Shown one piece after another: positions 7,566 through 14,480 of a DNA stretch of 16,222 nt. The notes under the pieces were generated by a model. It saw only the letters and a program-made list of their open reading frames with translations. It did no database searches and was not told the DNA's origin. The DNA is from Clostridia bacterium (GTDB lineage Bacteria; Bacillota; Clostridia; Oscillospirales; Acutalibacteraceae): NCBI GenBank assembly GCA_900770165.1, contig CAAGJJ010000119.1, positions 1-16,222 on the forward strand, in the 5' to 3' direction. Position 1 is the first letter of the stretch, and each line of letters opens with the position of its first letter. The position numbers were made by a program, and so were the translations under genes.

Positions 7566-8486
7566 TTATCTTTTATTTACGTTAAAAACTAAATCCCTAA
7601 TACCATCTTCAAATGTATATTTAGGGATATATCCAGTATCGTTAACCAAGTTTGAGATGTCAGCTTCCAAGTGCATTACTTGATTTGGATAATAATCTAT
7701 TTCCCCAAAACCAATTTCGCATTCGGGATTAACAATTTCTTTTACAGCTAAAACATACTCTTTTAAAGTTCTTGTTTTACCATTGCCTAAACAATAAATT
7801 GAGCCATTTTTTCCATTTGCAGCAACCAATAAAAATGCTCTTGCAGCATCTTTTGAGTATATATAGTCCCATATTTGATCACATTTTGTTGTTTTAAACT
7901 TTTCACCTTTTTTTAGCGAAGCTATCAGTGAAGAAATCAAGGTATATTCTCCATCAAAAGGTCCAAACAATGAAACTATCCTACACCATTCATGTCGCAT
8001 TCCTAAATTATTGCAAAGTAGTCTTGACATCTGGCATGCTTGTAATTTTGCAATTCCATAACCATTATCAGGATTGCATGGAGCATAAGGATGTAGAATT
8101 CCATCGATATGCCCAAATTCACTTTGAGACCCTGCGCCTATAAAGACTCTACAATTTAAAAATTTAGCAAGATTAACTGCATCAAGAGTATATTTCACAT
8201 TACTGTTTTGTAAGTATAAGTCTTGCCTAGATTCGCCATATGTTCCATCCCACCCAAAGTGATAAAAAACATCGTAATCATGCCTTAAGACTTTTTCTAA
8301 AGTGAGCAACTCATCTAGATTACATTCAACAACTTTTACTAACTGGCTCTTTGGCAGATGGTCTATTCTTTTCGAACTTTTTCGACAAACAGCTGTAACA
8401 CTTATACCATTCTTTATACATTCATTAATTAATGCGATTCCAACAGCACCAGTTGGACCGGTAATAATAACATTTTTTATTTTCAT
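7566..8486 (-). CDS. NAD(P)-dependent epimerase/reductase (extended SDR), candidate YerF-like ketoreductase
   Basis: A 306-residue extended short-chain dehydrogenase. The Rossmann motif GPTGAVG lies at residues 10-16 and the catalytic YGIAK at 143-147 (Y143, K147), with serines at 120 and 122 in the expected place. A DYIYSKDAARA stretch (about 207-217) is typical of sugar-nucleotide epimerases and reductases. It starts 3 bases after the ThDP-enzyme gene with no clear SD of its own, so its translation probably depends on that gene. Following rfbF, rfbG and a YerE-like enzyme, its likely job is to reduce or epimerise the keto group of a CDP-activated branched sugar, as YerF does in yersiniose synthesis. 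This role is inferred from order; the exact reaction is unknown. It is the last intact gene before the decayed block. Confidence 0.85.
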   Translation of the reverse strand: MKIKNVIITGPTGAVGIALINECIKNGISVTAVCRKSSKRIDHLPKSQLVKVVECNLDELLTLEKVLRHDYDVFYHFGWDGTYGESRQDLYLQNSNVKYTLDAVNLAKFLNCRVFIGAGSQSEFGHIDGILHPYAPCNPDNGYGIAKLQACQMSRLLCNNLGMRHEWCRIVSLFGPFDGEYTLISSLIASLKKGEKFKTTKCDQIWDYIYSKDAARAFLLVAANGKNGSIYCLGNGKTRTLKEYVLAVKEIVNPECEIGFGEIDYYPNQVMHLEADISNLVNDTGYIPKYTFEDGIRDLVFNVNKR

Positions 8487-8489
8487 AAT

Positions 8490-10328
8490 TTACTTATTGA
8501 ACAATGGATTTCCATCATTCAGCATAGGAATAACCATAATTTCTTCAAGTTCTTCTCTAGGAAGGAATGGTGCTAAATCCTCTAGAGGTGGTGACACTAA
8601 AGTTCCATCTGGATATTTTTTTGTCGCAGATTTTGGTTCAAATACTTGTTCTCTATCAACAAAGACTTCTACAATGCAATAACCCTCTTTGCTTAAAATA
8701 TCATCTAATTTCATCATTTCATCATTGTTTGAAATTGAAACATAAGGTATGCCATATGCATTTGAAATTTTCTCCATAGAAGGAAATGAGATGTCAAAAC
8801 TGTCACGTGGTCCAACACCAAATTTTGAGTGTTCTGGAAACAAGTTACTTTCTGTTTGTCTCATAGAGTGATAACCTTCATTGTTGATTACAAATATTTT
8901 AATTGGTAGTTTATGATGAACGATAGTTTGTAACTCTTGCAAATTCATTTGAATCGAGCCATCACCTGACAAACATATAATCTCTTTATTTGTTGCAAAT
9001 GCAGCACCAATTGCTGCAGGTAAATCATACCCCATTGAAGCAGCGCCACTATTAATAATAAACCTTTGACCTTTTTTAATTTCATAACCGTGGCTACCAA
9101 CAACACACGCACTACCATTACCTACAACTGTAATTTTGTTTTCTGGTAATCTCTTACTTAATTCCTTAATAAAGCAATAGACATTAGCTAAAGGAGCTTT
9201 TGCATAGTGTTTTGGTAATACTACAGGATAATTCTTCTTCCAACCTTGACATCTTTCATTCCAAACTACATTTGGTTTCAACGGCATACCATTTAGTTTT
9301 GTAACTAATTTAGTTAAGAATTTTTTTGCATCAGCTTGAATTGGCATCTCAACATGAATAGATGGTTTTGTTAATTCTCCCTTATCAATATCTATCATAA
9401 TTACAAATGATTCTCTTGCCCATTTTGTCTTATCATAGCCAACTTGTCTTACACCAAGTCTTGATCCTACCGAAAGAAGTAAATCACTATTTTGAACTGC
9501 CCAGTTGCCTGGTCTATCACCCATTAACCCTGCACGACCAACATATAGGTTATGTGTATCCTCAATTAAATCAATACTATCCCACCCCGTAACAACTGGA
9601 ATATTTAATAAATTAACAGCGTCCATAAATTCTTTGTGAGCTTCTGCAATTCTAATACCATTCCCCGCATTAAAAACAGGTCTATCTGCTTTCTTTACTA
9701 ATTCAATTACTTTTTCAATTGTAGCATCATCAACATCGTACACATTCTCTTCGTATCCTTCTTTTAGCGGATCAAAGTGAACAAAATCACTTTCTTCCAT
9801 CATTGCACTTTGAATATCAAGTGGTACGTCTAGCCATACCGGACCCGGTCTACCTTCTTTTGCTAGATATAGTGCTTTTTCAAGATGATACATTGCCATT
9901 TTTGCGTCGCTAAGCATTTCAGCATATTTTGTCATGGGAGCGACTACTCTAGTAATATCAAATTCTTGATCACCCATTGCACGAATTGGAACCCCCGCTG
10001 CCCTAGCAGTAGTCGCATAACGTACTTGACCAGAAATAATTAACATTGGTATTGAGTCCAGCCATGCCCCAACTACACCTGTCAATGTGTTTGTTCCGCC
10101 AGGACCTGTAGTAACGCAGACAAGCGGGATTTGTTTATGTAATCTTGCATATGCTTCCGCGGCGATAGCGGCAGATTGTTCGTGTTGAACAAAGATACAT
10201 GTCATACCATCAGTATGAGCAAAAGCATCATCAAGATGCATTGCACCACCACCAGGCACAGTAAAATCCATTATTATGCCGTTTTTAACTAAAAATTCTC
10301 CATAATAATCAGATACTCTTTTTTTCAT
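8490..10328 (-). CDS. Thiamine-diphosphate-dependent carboligase (acetolactate-synthase-like, candidate YerE type)
   Basis: A 612-residue three-domain ThDP enzyme. The N-terminal pyrimidine-binding domain has the catalytic glutamate in VQHEQSAAIAAEAYAR (E50) and the TTGPGGTN loop (73-80). The central domain spans about 200-345. The C-terminal pyrophosphate domain has the ThDP motif GDGS (455-458) to NN (482-483), preceded by GAASMGYDLPAAIGAA (428-443). The family includes acetohydroxyacid synthase and YerE; YerE attaches a two-carbon unit from pyruvate to a CDP-4-keto sugar. Placement directly after the CDP-glucose genes argues for sugar branching, not amino-acid synthesis: no ilvN or ilvC is nearby. 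The SD (AGGAGA) lies inside the last codons of rfbG, 4 bases separating stop and start. Whether FAD is bound cannot be judged. A true acetolactate synthase is the main alternative. Confidence 0.85.
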   Translation of the reverse strand: MKKRVSDYYGEFLVKNGIIMDFTVPGGGAMHLDDAFAHTDGMTCIFVQHEQSAAIAAEAYARLHKQIPLVCVTTGPGGTNTLTGVVGAWLDSIPMLIISGQVRYATTARAAGVPIRAMGDQEFDITRVVAPMTKYAEMLSDAKMAMYHLEKALYLAKEGRPGPVWLDVPLDIQSAMMEESDFVHFDPLKEGYEENVYDVDDATIEKVIELVKKADRPVFNAGNGIRIAEAHKEFMDAVNLLNIPVVTGWDSIDLIEDTHNLYVGRAGLMGDRPGNWAVQNSDLLLSVGSRLGVRQVGYDKTKWARESFVIMIDIDKGELTKPSIHVEMPIQADAKKFLTKLVTKLNGMPLKPNVVWNERCQGWKKNYPVVLPKHYAKAPLANVYCFIKELSKRLPENKITVVGNGSACVVGSHGYEIKKGQRFIINSGAASMGYDLPAAIGAAFATNKEIICLSGDGSIQMNLQELQTIVHHKLPIKIFVINNEGYHSMRQTESNLFPEHSKFGVGPRDSFDISFPSMEKISNAYGIPYVSISNNDEMMKLDDILSKEGYCIVEVFVDREQVFEPKSATKKYPDGTLVSPPLEDLAPFLPREELEEIMVIPMLNDGNPLFNK

Positions 10329-10332
10329 GCAA

Positions 10333-11394
10333 TTATCTCCTATCTATATTCAAAAATTCGTTTATTTCTTTATCCATACATGCACGGATATCGCCATTTT
10401 CTACCCAGCACTTAGACCATTCACAAACCTTTTCAATTGCTTTATCTAGATTCCAGTGAGGTTTCCACCCAAATGTTGTTTTTAACTTGGAACAATCAAG
10501 CTTTAAGAAGTTAGCTTCATGTGGGCCACCGTCATATTGGTTAACCCATCTCATGCCCTCTCCCCATTTTGATACAAATACATCTACGATTGCACCAGTT
10601 TGATAACAATCAACATCGTCTGGTCCAACGTTATAGTATCCAGCATACTTCTTATCTTCATATTGCATTGCTGCAATCATTAGATATGCATATAAAGGTT
10701 CAAGTACATGCTGATATGGACGAGTTGAGAAAGGATTTCTAACTACAATATCTTCATGTTTTACTGCAGCTCTAATGCAATCTGGAATGATTCTATCATT
10801 GGCGAAATCTCCTCCACCGATAACATTACCAGCTCTAGCAGTACTTACGGATATACCCAAATCATTAAAGAATGAATTGATATATGAGTGAGTTACAAGT
10901 TCAGAGCACGATTTTGAATTTGAATAAGGATCATATCCATCTAATTCTTCGTTTTCTCTATAACCCCAAGCCCATTCTTTATTTAAATAAACTTTATCTG
11001 TCGTAACATTTAAGAATGATTTAACAGTTTTAGAATGTCTTACACATTCACAAATATTAACTGTACCCATCACATTTGTTTCATATGTATAAACAGGATT
11101 TTTATATGAATCTCTAACAATCGGTTGAGCAGCTAAATGAAGTACAATTTCAGGTTGAGCTACATCAAATGCTTTTTTTAAAGATTCTAAATCTCTGATA
11201 TCACCTATAATTGAGTGGATATCGTTTTCAATTCCCGCTATCTCAAAAAGAGCTGGATTTGTAGGCGGGTTCAAAGAATAACCAGTAACTTCAGCTCCTG
11301 CATTCACAAGCATCTTACATAACCAAGAGCCTTTGAATCCAGTATGGCCTGTTACCAATACCTTTTTTCTTTTGTAAAACTCCAAATCAAACAT
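10333..11394 (-). CDS. rfbG: CDP-glucose 4,6-dehydratase
   Basis: A 353-residue extended SDR that converts CDP-D-glucose to CDP-4-keto-6-deoxy-D-glucose in the cytoplasm using bound NAD. Visible features are the NAD-binding GHTGFKG (residues 16-22), LHLAAQPIVRDSY, the TTDK catalytic region (131-134), and YSNSK with the active Y157 and K161, followed by a normal C-terminal substrate domain. The GHTGFKGSWL and TTDKVY forms are characteristic of RfbG and separate it from RmlB or GMD. I chose the ATG at 11394: a GGGAGGA lies 7 bases before it, whereas the in-frame TTG just upstream (11397) would be too close. It begins 3 bases after the rfbF stop, as in classical rfbFG pairs. Confidence 0.95.
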   Translation of the reverse strand: MFDLEFYKRKKVLVTGHTGFKGSWLCKMLVNAGAEVTGYSLNPPTNPALFEIAGIENDIHSIIGDIRDLESLKKAFDVAQPEIVLHLAAQPIVRDSYKNPVYTYETNVMGTVNICECVRHSKTVKSFLNVTTDKVYLNKEWAWGYRENEELDGYDPYSNSKSCSELVTHSYINSFFNDLGISVSTARAGNVIGGGDFANDRIIPDCIRAAVKHEDIVVRNPFSTRPYQHVLEPLYAYLMIAAMQYEDKKYAGYYNVGPDDVDCYQTGAIVDVFVSKWGEGMRWVNQYDGGPHEANFLKLDCSKLKTTFGWKPHWNLDKAIEKVCEWSKCWVENGDIRACMDKEINEFLNIDRR

Positions 11395-11397
11395 CAA

Positions 11398-12180
11398 TTA
11401 GTCCTCCCATCTAATCCAAGGCGCTTTCCCCTTAGATATTAATTTTTCTAATTGTTCTTTCTCGCGCATGTTATCCATACATTGCCAATATCCCGTATGT
11501 TTGTATGACATCAGTTCCCCCATATTTGCTAAAGACTCAAGAGGTTCTTTTTCAAATACAGTTTTATCACCTTCGATATAATTAAAAATCTCAGGATTCA
11601 AAACCATATATCCAGCATTGATAGGAGCACCATCAGATATACTCTTTTCCCTGAATGACTTAACAGCATTGTCACCGCCAATATCAAGCACGCCTTTCGA
11701 CTGGTCTTGAAGAACTGCAGTTAAAGTAGCAATCTTTCCATGGGATTTGTGATATTCCAAAAGCTTGTCAATCTCAACATCGCAAACGCCATCTCCATAT
11801 GTCATGAAGAAAGGTTCATCTCCAACATATTTTTGGATTCGTTTAATTCTTCCACCAGTCATAGTGTTAAGACCGGTATCAACAACAGTTACCTTCCAAG
11901 GCTCACAATGGCTCCGATGAATTGTCATTTCATTCTTTCCATCGTTATAATCGAAAGTAACATCTGAATTAGATAAGAAATAATCAGCAAACCATTTTTT
12001 TATATATTCCTGTCTATATCCGGCACAGATAATAAATTCTTTATGTCCGTAATATGCATATTCTTTCATAATGTGCCAAAGAATAGGCATACCACCAATC
12101 TCAATCATTGGTTTAGGTTTAAATGTTGATTCTTCAGAAATTCTTGTTCCAAATCCTCCAGCTAATAAAACTACTTTCAT
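11398..12180 (-). CDS. rfbF: Glucose-1-phosphate cytidylyltransferase
   Basis: A 260-residue nucleotidyltransferase that makes CDP-glucose from CTP and glucose-1-phosphate, the entry step to CDP-deoxyhexoses. The N-terminus LAGGFGTRISEES (residues 6-18) is the RfbF form of the nucleotide-binding loop. KPKPMIEIGG (21-30) and the metal-binding YGDGVCD (128-134) also fit, as do NAGYMVLNPEIF and the C-terminal GYWQCMDNMREK. Length is typical for RfbF. An AAAGGAGA lies about 9 bases upstream of the ATG. It is the first recognised biosynthetic gene after the antiterminator, separated from it by a 199-base leader, and is followed directly by rfbG. Confidence 0.96.
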   Translation of the reverse strand: MKVVLLAGGFGTRISEESTFKPKPMIEIGGMPILWHIMKEYAYYGHKEFIICAGYRQEYIKKWFADYFLSNSDVTFDYNDGKNEMTIHRSHCEPWKVTVVDTGLNTMTGGRIKRIQKYVGDEPFFMTYGDGVCDVEIDKLLEYHKSHGKIATLTAVLQDQSKGVLDIGGDNAVKSFREKSISDGAPINAGYMVLNPEIFNYIEGDKTVFEKEPLESLANMGELMSYKHTGYWQCMDNMREKEQLEKLISKGKAPWIRWED

Positions 12181-12200
12181 TTTTTAGTTCTCCTTTGTTT

Positions 12201-12329
12201 CTAATTTACAAATATAAGATTCTGGTGTGAGTTCAAAGCCTTTTCCACTAATTTTGCCCGGTAGACATCAATTAAAACTGCAATATCATAACTTATTCTT
12301 AGATAATCTCGTGCTACAATATTTATCAA
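12201..12329 (-). CDS. Possible small protein (42 aa) in the leader between loaP and rfbF
   Basis: A 42-codon frame starts at a TTG with an AGGAG exactly 7 bases upstream and ends at TAG, 20 bases before the rfbF ATG. It encodes a mixed helical-looking peptide with IDVYRAKLVEKALNS in its middle. I recognise no family. It could be a real small protein, a leader peptide, or the end of a lost gene. The good SD spacing and protein-like composition are the only support; the TTG start weakens it. Confidence 0.3.
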   Translation of the reverse strand: MINIVARDYLRISYDIAVLIDVYRAKLVEKALNSHQNLIFVN

Positions 12330-12379
12330 TCAAATACTCCTACTATATTTCTTCATCTAGATTTCTTACATCAACTCCA

Positions 12380-12919
12380 TTACGCTATCCTTCCCGCCGC
12401 ATACTCCTCGGCGGTTAATTTTGCTCTTACTTCCAGTCCTGCCTTTATACGGCGGGGTTCTTTCCAAAGTTCAATTCCAAGTTCAGCGATTCTCTTGTGT
12501 CTGTCGATTCGAGTTATATATGTCTGACAGTTGTTAAGTGGACCTTTTTCGACTATAAGCCTGTCATCTACAATTATTCCGCATGACATTCTGATGCAGT
12601 TGTTTTCATCCATCAGCATCTTAAGGATTGCTCTTTCCTCTTCATATATAGGATTAAAGCCTCCTCCTATACGCACAGGAACAACCGTAGTTGGTATTCT
12701 CTTAAGCTGTTTTTCAAGTTCATTGGGTAAATTACTTTCAATAAACACATAGCCTGGAAACAACCAGTCTTCTTCAAGATTCCACTTCCCTGAATATCTT
12801 TTAAGATACTGATATGTAGGCGCAAAAATATTGACTGCAGCATCTGTACTCAATGCATTCCTGCATTTTTCGATGGCAATCTTCTCTCTGCCTTTTCCAG
12901 CCATTACTACATACCACAT
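12380..12919 (-). CDS. loaP: LoaP/NusG-family processive antiterminator
   Basis: A 179-residue NusG paralogue. The NGN domain (about residues 1-110) starts MWYVVMAGKGREKIA and holds LFPGYVFIE (53-61), the family hallmark. A KOW-type domain follows (about 117-152; VEKGPLNNCQTYITRIDRHKRIA). Specialised NusG proteins such as LoaP, RfaH and UpxY bind RNA polymerase early in a long operon and suppress termination within it; LoaP proteins are known in Firmicutes, usually as the first gene of polysaccharide or metabolite clusters. That is the position here, directly upstream of about 11 kb of polysaccharide genes on the same strand. It is not housekeeping NusG, which lies next to secE and rplK. TAGGAGG is well spaced from the ATG. 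Expression should depend on the invertible promoter just upstream. The last codons form a GC-rich hairpin. Confidence 0.92.
   Translation of the reverse strand: MWYVVMAGKGREKIAIEKCRNALSTDAAVNIFAPTYQYLKRYSGKWNLEEDWLFPGYVFIESNLPNELEKQLKRIPTTVVPVRIGGGFNPIYEEERAILKMLMDENNCIRMSCGIIVDDRLIVEKGPLNNCQTYITRIDRHKRIAELGIELWKEPRRIKAGLEVRAKLTAEEYAAGRIA
12394..12414 (-). promoter_or_regulatory. GC-rich hairpin in the 3' end of loaP
   Basis: In the minus-strand RNA, CCGCCG (12414-12409) can pair perfectly with CGGCGG (12399-12394) around a 9-base loop AGGAGUAUG. This stem of six G-C pairs stands out in AT-rich surroundings, and it lies between loaP and the genes it is expected to control. No U-tract follows, so it is not an intrinsic terminator. 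It could be an RNA signal for LoaP or a pause site, or simply a result of codon choice. Confidence 0.35.
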
Positions 12920-12972
12920 ACATCCTCCTATCAGAACTGATTGACTTTGGATATAATGGCACGCACTATCTG

Positions 12973-12999
12973 CAACATAATAAATATTATGTTGTAAAT
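12973..12999 (+). repeat. Left inverted repeat of invertible segment
   Basis: A 27-bp sequence beginning CAACATAATAAATATTATG. Its reverse complement occurs without mismatch at 13188-13214. The first 22 bases are themselves two inverted 10-bp arms (CAACATAATA and TATTATGTTG) around an asymmetric AA centre, which is the layout of a tyrosine-recombinase core site. In the loaP transcript the same arms could form a 10-bp hairpin in the 5' leader. Confidence 0.85.
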
Positions 13000-13062
13000 A
13001 TCACAAACCATCTCATGTACTTTACCACAATCAAAATAAAAATACAACAGTTATTGTATCTA

Positions 13063-13092
13063 ATTATATCGAATTTACAATTGAATTGTCGA
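13063..13092 (-). promoter_or_regulatory. Sigma-A promoter driving loaP and the polysaccharide operon (ON orientation)
   Basis: On the minus strand the -35 is TCGACA (13092-13087, 5 of 6 matches to consensus) and the -10 is a perfect TATAAT (13068-13063), separated by 18 bases. The start of transcription is expected near 13056, giving a leader of about 137 bases before the loaP ATG. It lies inside the segment flanked by inverted repeats and is the best promoter-like sequence I found there. Confidence 0.75.
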
Positions 13093-13108
13093 AAAATCAA
13101 TTGTAAAT
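13073..13108. promoter_or_regulatory. Operator-like inverted repeat around the -35 box
   Basis: ATTTACAATTGA (13073-13084) and TCAATTGTAAAT (13097-13108) are perfect 12-bp inverted arms separated by 12 bases. The -35 hexamer sits in the gap and one arm lies in the promoter spacer, so a dimeric or tetrameric regulator bound here would block or modulate RNA polymerase. It lies upstream of the start of transcription and so would act as DNA, not RNA. The binding protein is unknown; it could also be an accessory site for the recombinase. Confidence 0.5.
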
Positions 13109-13187
13109 ATTTTCTATTATCTTGTCTGATTTTTATAAAACACAGTAAATAAGCCTGTTTACAGCAGCTAATATATTCAGAAAATTC

Positions 13188-13214
13188 ATTTACAACATAA
13201 TATTTATTATGTTG
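13188..13214 (-). repeat. Right inverted repeat of invertible segment (overlaps recombinase stop)
   Basis: The exact reverse complement of 12973-12999. The last two codons and the TAA stop of the recombinase gene (13207-13215, ACA ACA TAA on the minus strand) overlap this repeat almost entirely. Because both repeats are identical, inversion restores the same sequence and the gene's end does not change in either state. Confidence 0.85.
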
Positions 13215-14115
13215 TACTTTTTACAAAACATTTTCTATCCACTACTTTTTTAATTATATAATCACTTTTTACAACCATCTTCATACTGTCCAGCAGCTTT
13301 CTATGTTCTTCCCCTGATGATTTCACATATATACGGGTTGTCTCAATATTGCTGTGACCAAGCACATCCACAAGACGTGCTATGTCCTTTTTAATATTGT
13401 AGAAGCTTCGGGCAAACAGATGTCTCATATTATGTGGAAATACTTTTGATGGGTCTATTCCTGCTGCCACACTTAACTGCTTCAGCATTTTCCAGATGTT
13501 GCACCTGTTTAAAGGGCTTCCGGTTCTTGTTATGAATATGCTGCCCCTCACTATTCCATGTCTGTCTGCATATCTTATGAGTGCATTTCTTAATTGTGAC
13601 GGATATAATATTCTTCTTAATTTTCCTTTGTTATGAATATCTGCTACGCCCATGATTACAGATTCCAAAGTTACTGATTTAAGTTCACTTATTCTTATTC
13701 TGGTACTCCCCAGAGTCTGTATAATAAGTGCAAGCTGTTCATTTCCCATAGAAACAGCCGTATCAATAAGACATTCATATTCACCTTTCGTAAGTTCGCA
13801 TTCCTCTGAGACAAACATATTTTTCTGTACCTTTATCATCTTCACTTTCATATCACCGTACCCCATAACTTCGAGATAATGATTAACAGATGCAAGAAAT
13901 GAATTAATGCTGGATATCTTATAATTTCCGGTGTTTTCCAGATAGTATTTATAATCAATAACCATCTGTTTACTTATACATTTGCCATCAGCATACTCAT
14001 AAAATTTCCGTATATCTCTTATATACTTTTCAACAGTAAGTGTTCCTTTCTCCTCTCTGATAAGCAGTTTTCTATATTCTTTAATATTTTTCTCCGTAAC
14101 ATACAGTTTTCTCAT
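13207..14115 (-). CDS. Tyrosine recombinase, predicted promoter invertase
   Basis: A 302-residue recombinase of the XerC/D-like class. The N-terminal SAM-like core-binding domain (about residues 8-95) has the TVEKYIRDIRKFYEY stretch. The catalytic domain carries R139 (STRIRISEL), a lysine in NKGKLRR (K165), HNMR (H228 and R231), LGHSN (H254) and the tyrosine nucleophile in TRIYVKSS (Y263). All key residues are present, so it should be active. I chose the ATG at 14115 because AGGAG lies 6 bases before it; an in-frame ATG at 14139 adds 8 residues but has no SD. It ends inside one of the two inverted repeats, which argues that it acts on them in cis. It points the same way as loaP with no terminator between, so some read-through into the operon is possible in either state. 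Confidence 0.92.
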   Translation of the reverse strand: MRKLYVTEKNIKEYRKLLIREEKGTLTVEKYIRDIRKFYEYADGKCISKQMVIDYKYYLENTGNYKISSINSFLASVNHYLEVMGYGDMKVKMIKVQKNMFVSEECELTKGEYECLIDTAVSMGNEQLALIIQTLGSTRIRISELKSVTLESVIMGVADIHNKGKLRRILYPSQLRNALIRYADRHGIVRGSIFITRTGSPLNRCNIWKMLKQLSVAAGIDPSKVFPHNMRHLFARSFYNIKKDIARLVDVLGHSNIETTRIYVKSSGEEHRKLLDSMKMVVKSDYIIKKVVDRKCFVKSTT

Positions 14116-14157
14116 GGTTTTCTCCTCGTATATCCTCATTTTTTATCAACGTTTTTA

Positions 14158-14480
14158 CTTTATAGGATTAGGGTATCAAAAGGTCATAATTTAAAGTTTG
14201 CAGGGCATATTGCACAAAGAATGAACTTTTTTATGACTGGGGAGATATTTAGAAAATCTTAGCTTCATGTAAAATTCTTAGCAACCATCAGACACGATGT
14301 CTGATGGAAGTGCCACTGAGCCATGGATGGCGAATGGCACTGTTTGCGTGAATAAAGAAAGCCTGCTCATGAAGCTTAGAGTTTCTTAATATCGGACCTC
14401 GGAATAAAAAAGGACATTTTTTGTGCAATATGCCGATACAATATTTCAAAACGACCTTTTGACACCCTAATCCTATAAAG
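14158..14480. repeat. Fold-back MITE-like element
   Basis: A 323-bp gene-less element. The ends are 28-bp inverted repeats (14158-14185 and 14453-14480) with one mismatch, starting CTTTATAGGATTAGGG. Similarity between the arms continues inward: GGCATATTGCACAAA (14204-14218) is matched exactly in reverse at 14420-14434, and CTTAGCTTCATG (14258-14269) matches 14368-14379 with one mismatch. The centre has a 9-bp-stem hairpin (14286-14306) and a nested stem GTGCCA...TGGCAC (14310-14340). Such long imperfect fold-backs without a gene fit a miniature inverted-repeat transposable element. I see no clear target duplication. It lies between the recombinase and the zinc-ribbon gene. Confidence 0.6.

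Larger units (their letters stand above)
13000..13187. other. Invertible promoter segment (188 bp between inverted repeats)
   Basis: This segment is bounded by 27-bp perfect inverted repeats and lies next to a tyrosine recombinase gene. Inside is a good promoter facing loaP and an imperfect operator-like repeat. There is no gene. Inversion between the repeats would reverse the promoter and uncouple it from loaP and the polysaccharide operon. As drawn, the segment is in the ON orientation. Confidence 0.8.

Noticed and set aside
11395..11397. In-frame TTG as the start of rfbG
   Set aside because: It would leave only 4 bases to the GGGAGGA, while the ATG right after it has optimal spacing.
13042..13059. 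Possible terminator (ATACAA/TTGTAT hairpin before a T-rich run) right at the expected transcription start
   Set aside because: The stem is short and mostly A-T, and it begins at or before the predicted start of the transcript.
14116..14139. Earlier ATG (14139) for the recombinase
   Set aside because: No SD precedes it, and the ATG at 14115 has AGGAG at 6 bases.
14158..14480. A second invertible segment controlling the recombinase
   Set aside because: Similarity between the arms continues in patches far inward and the ends have a mismatch, which fits a fold-back element better; no good promoter was found inside.
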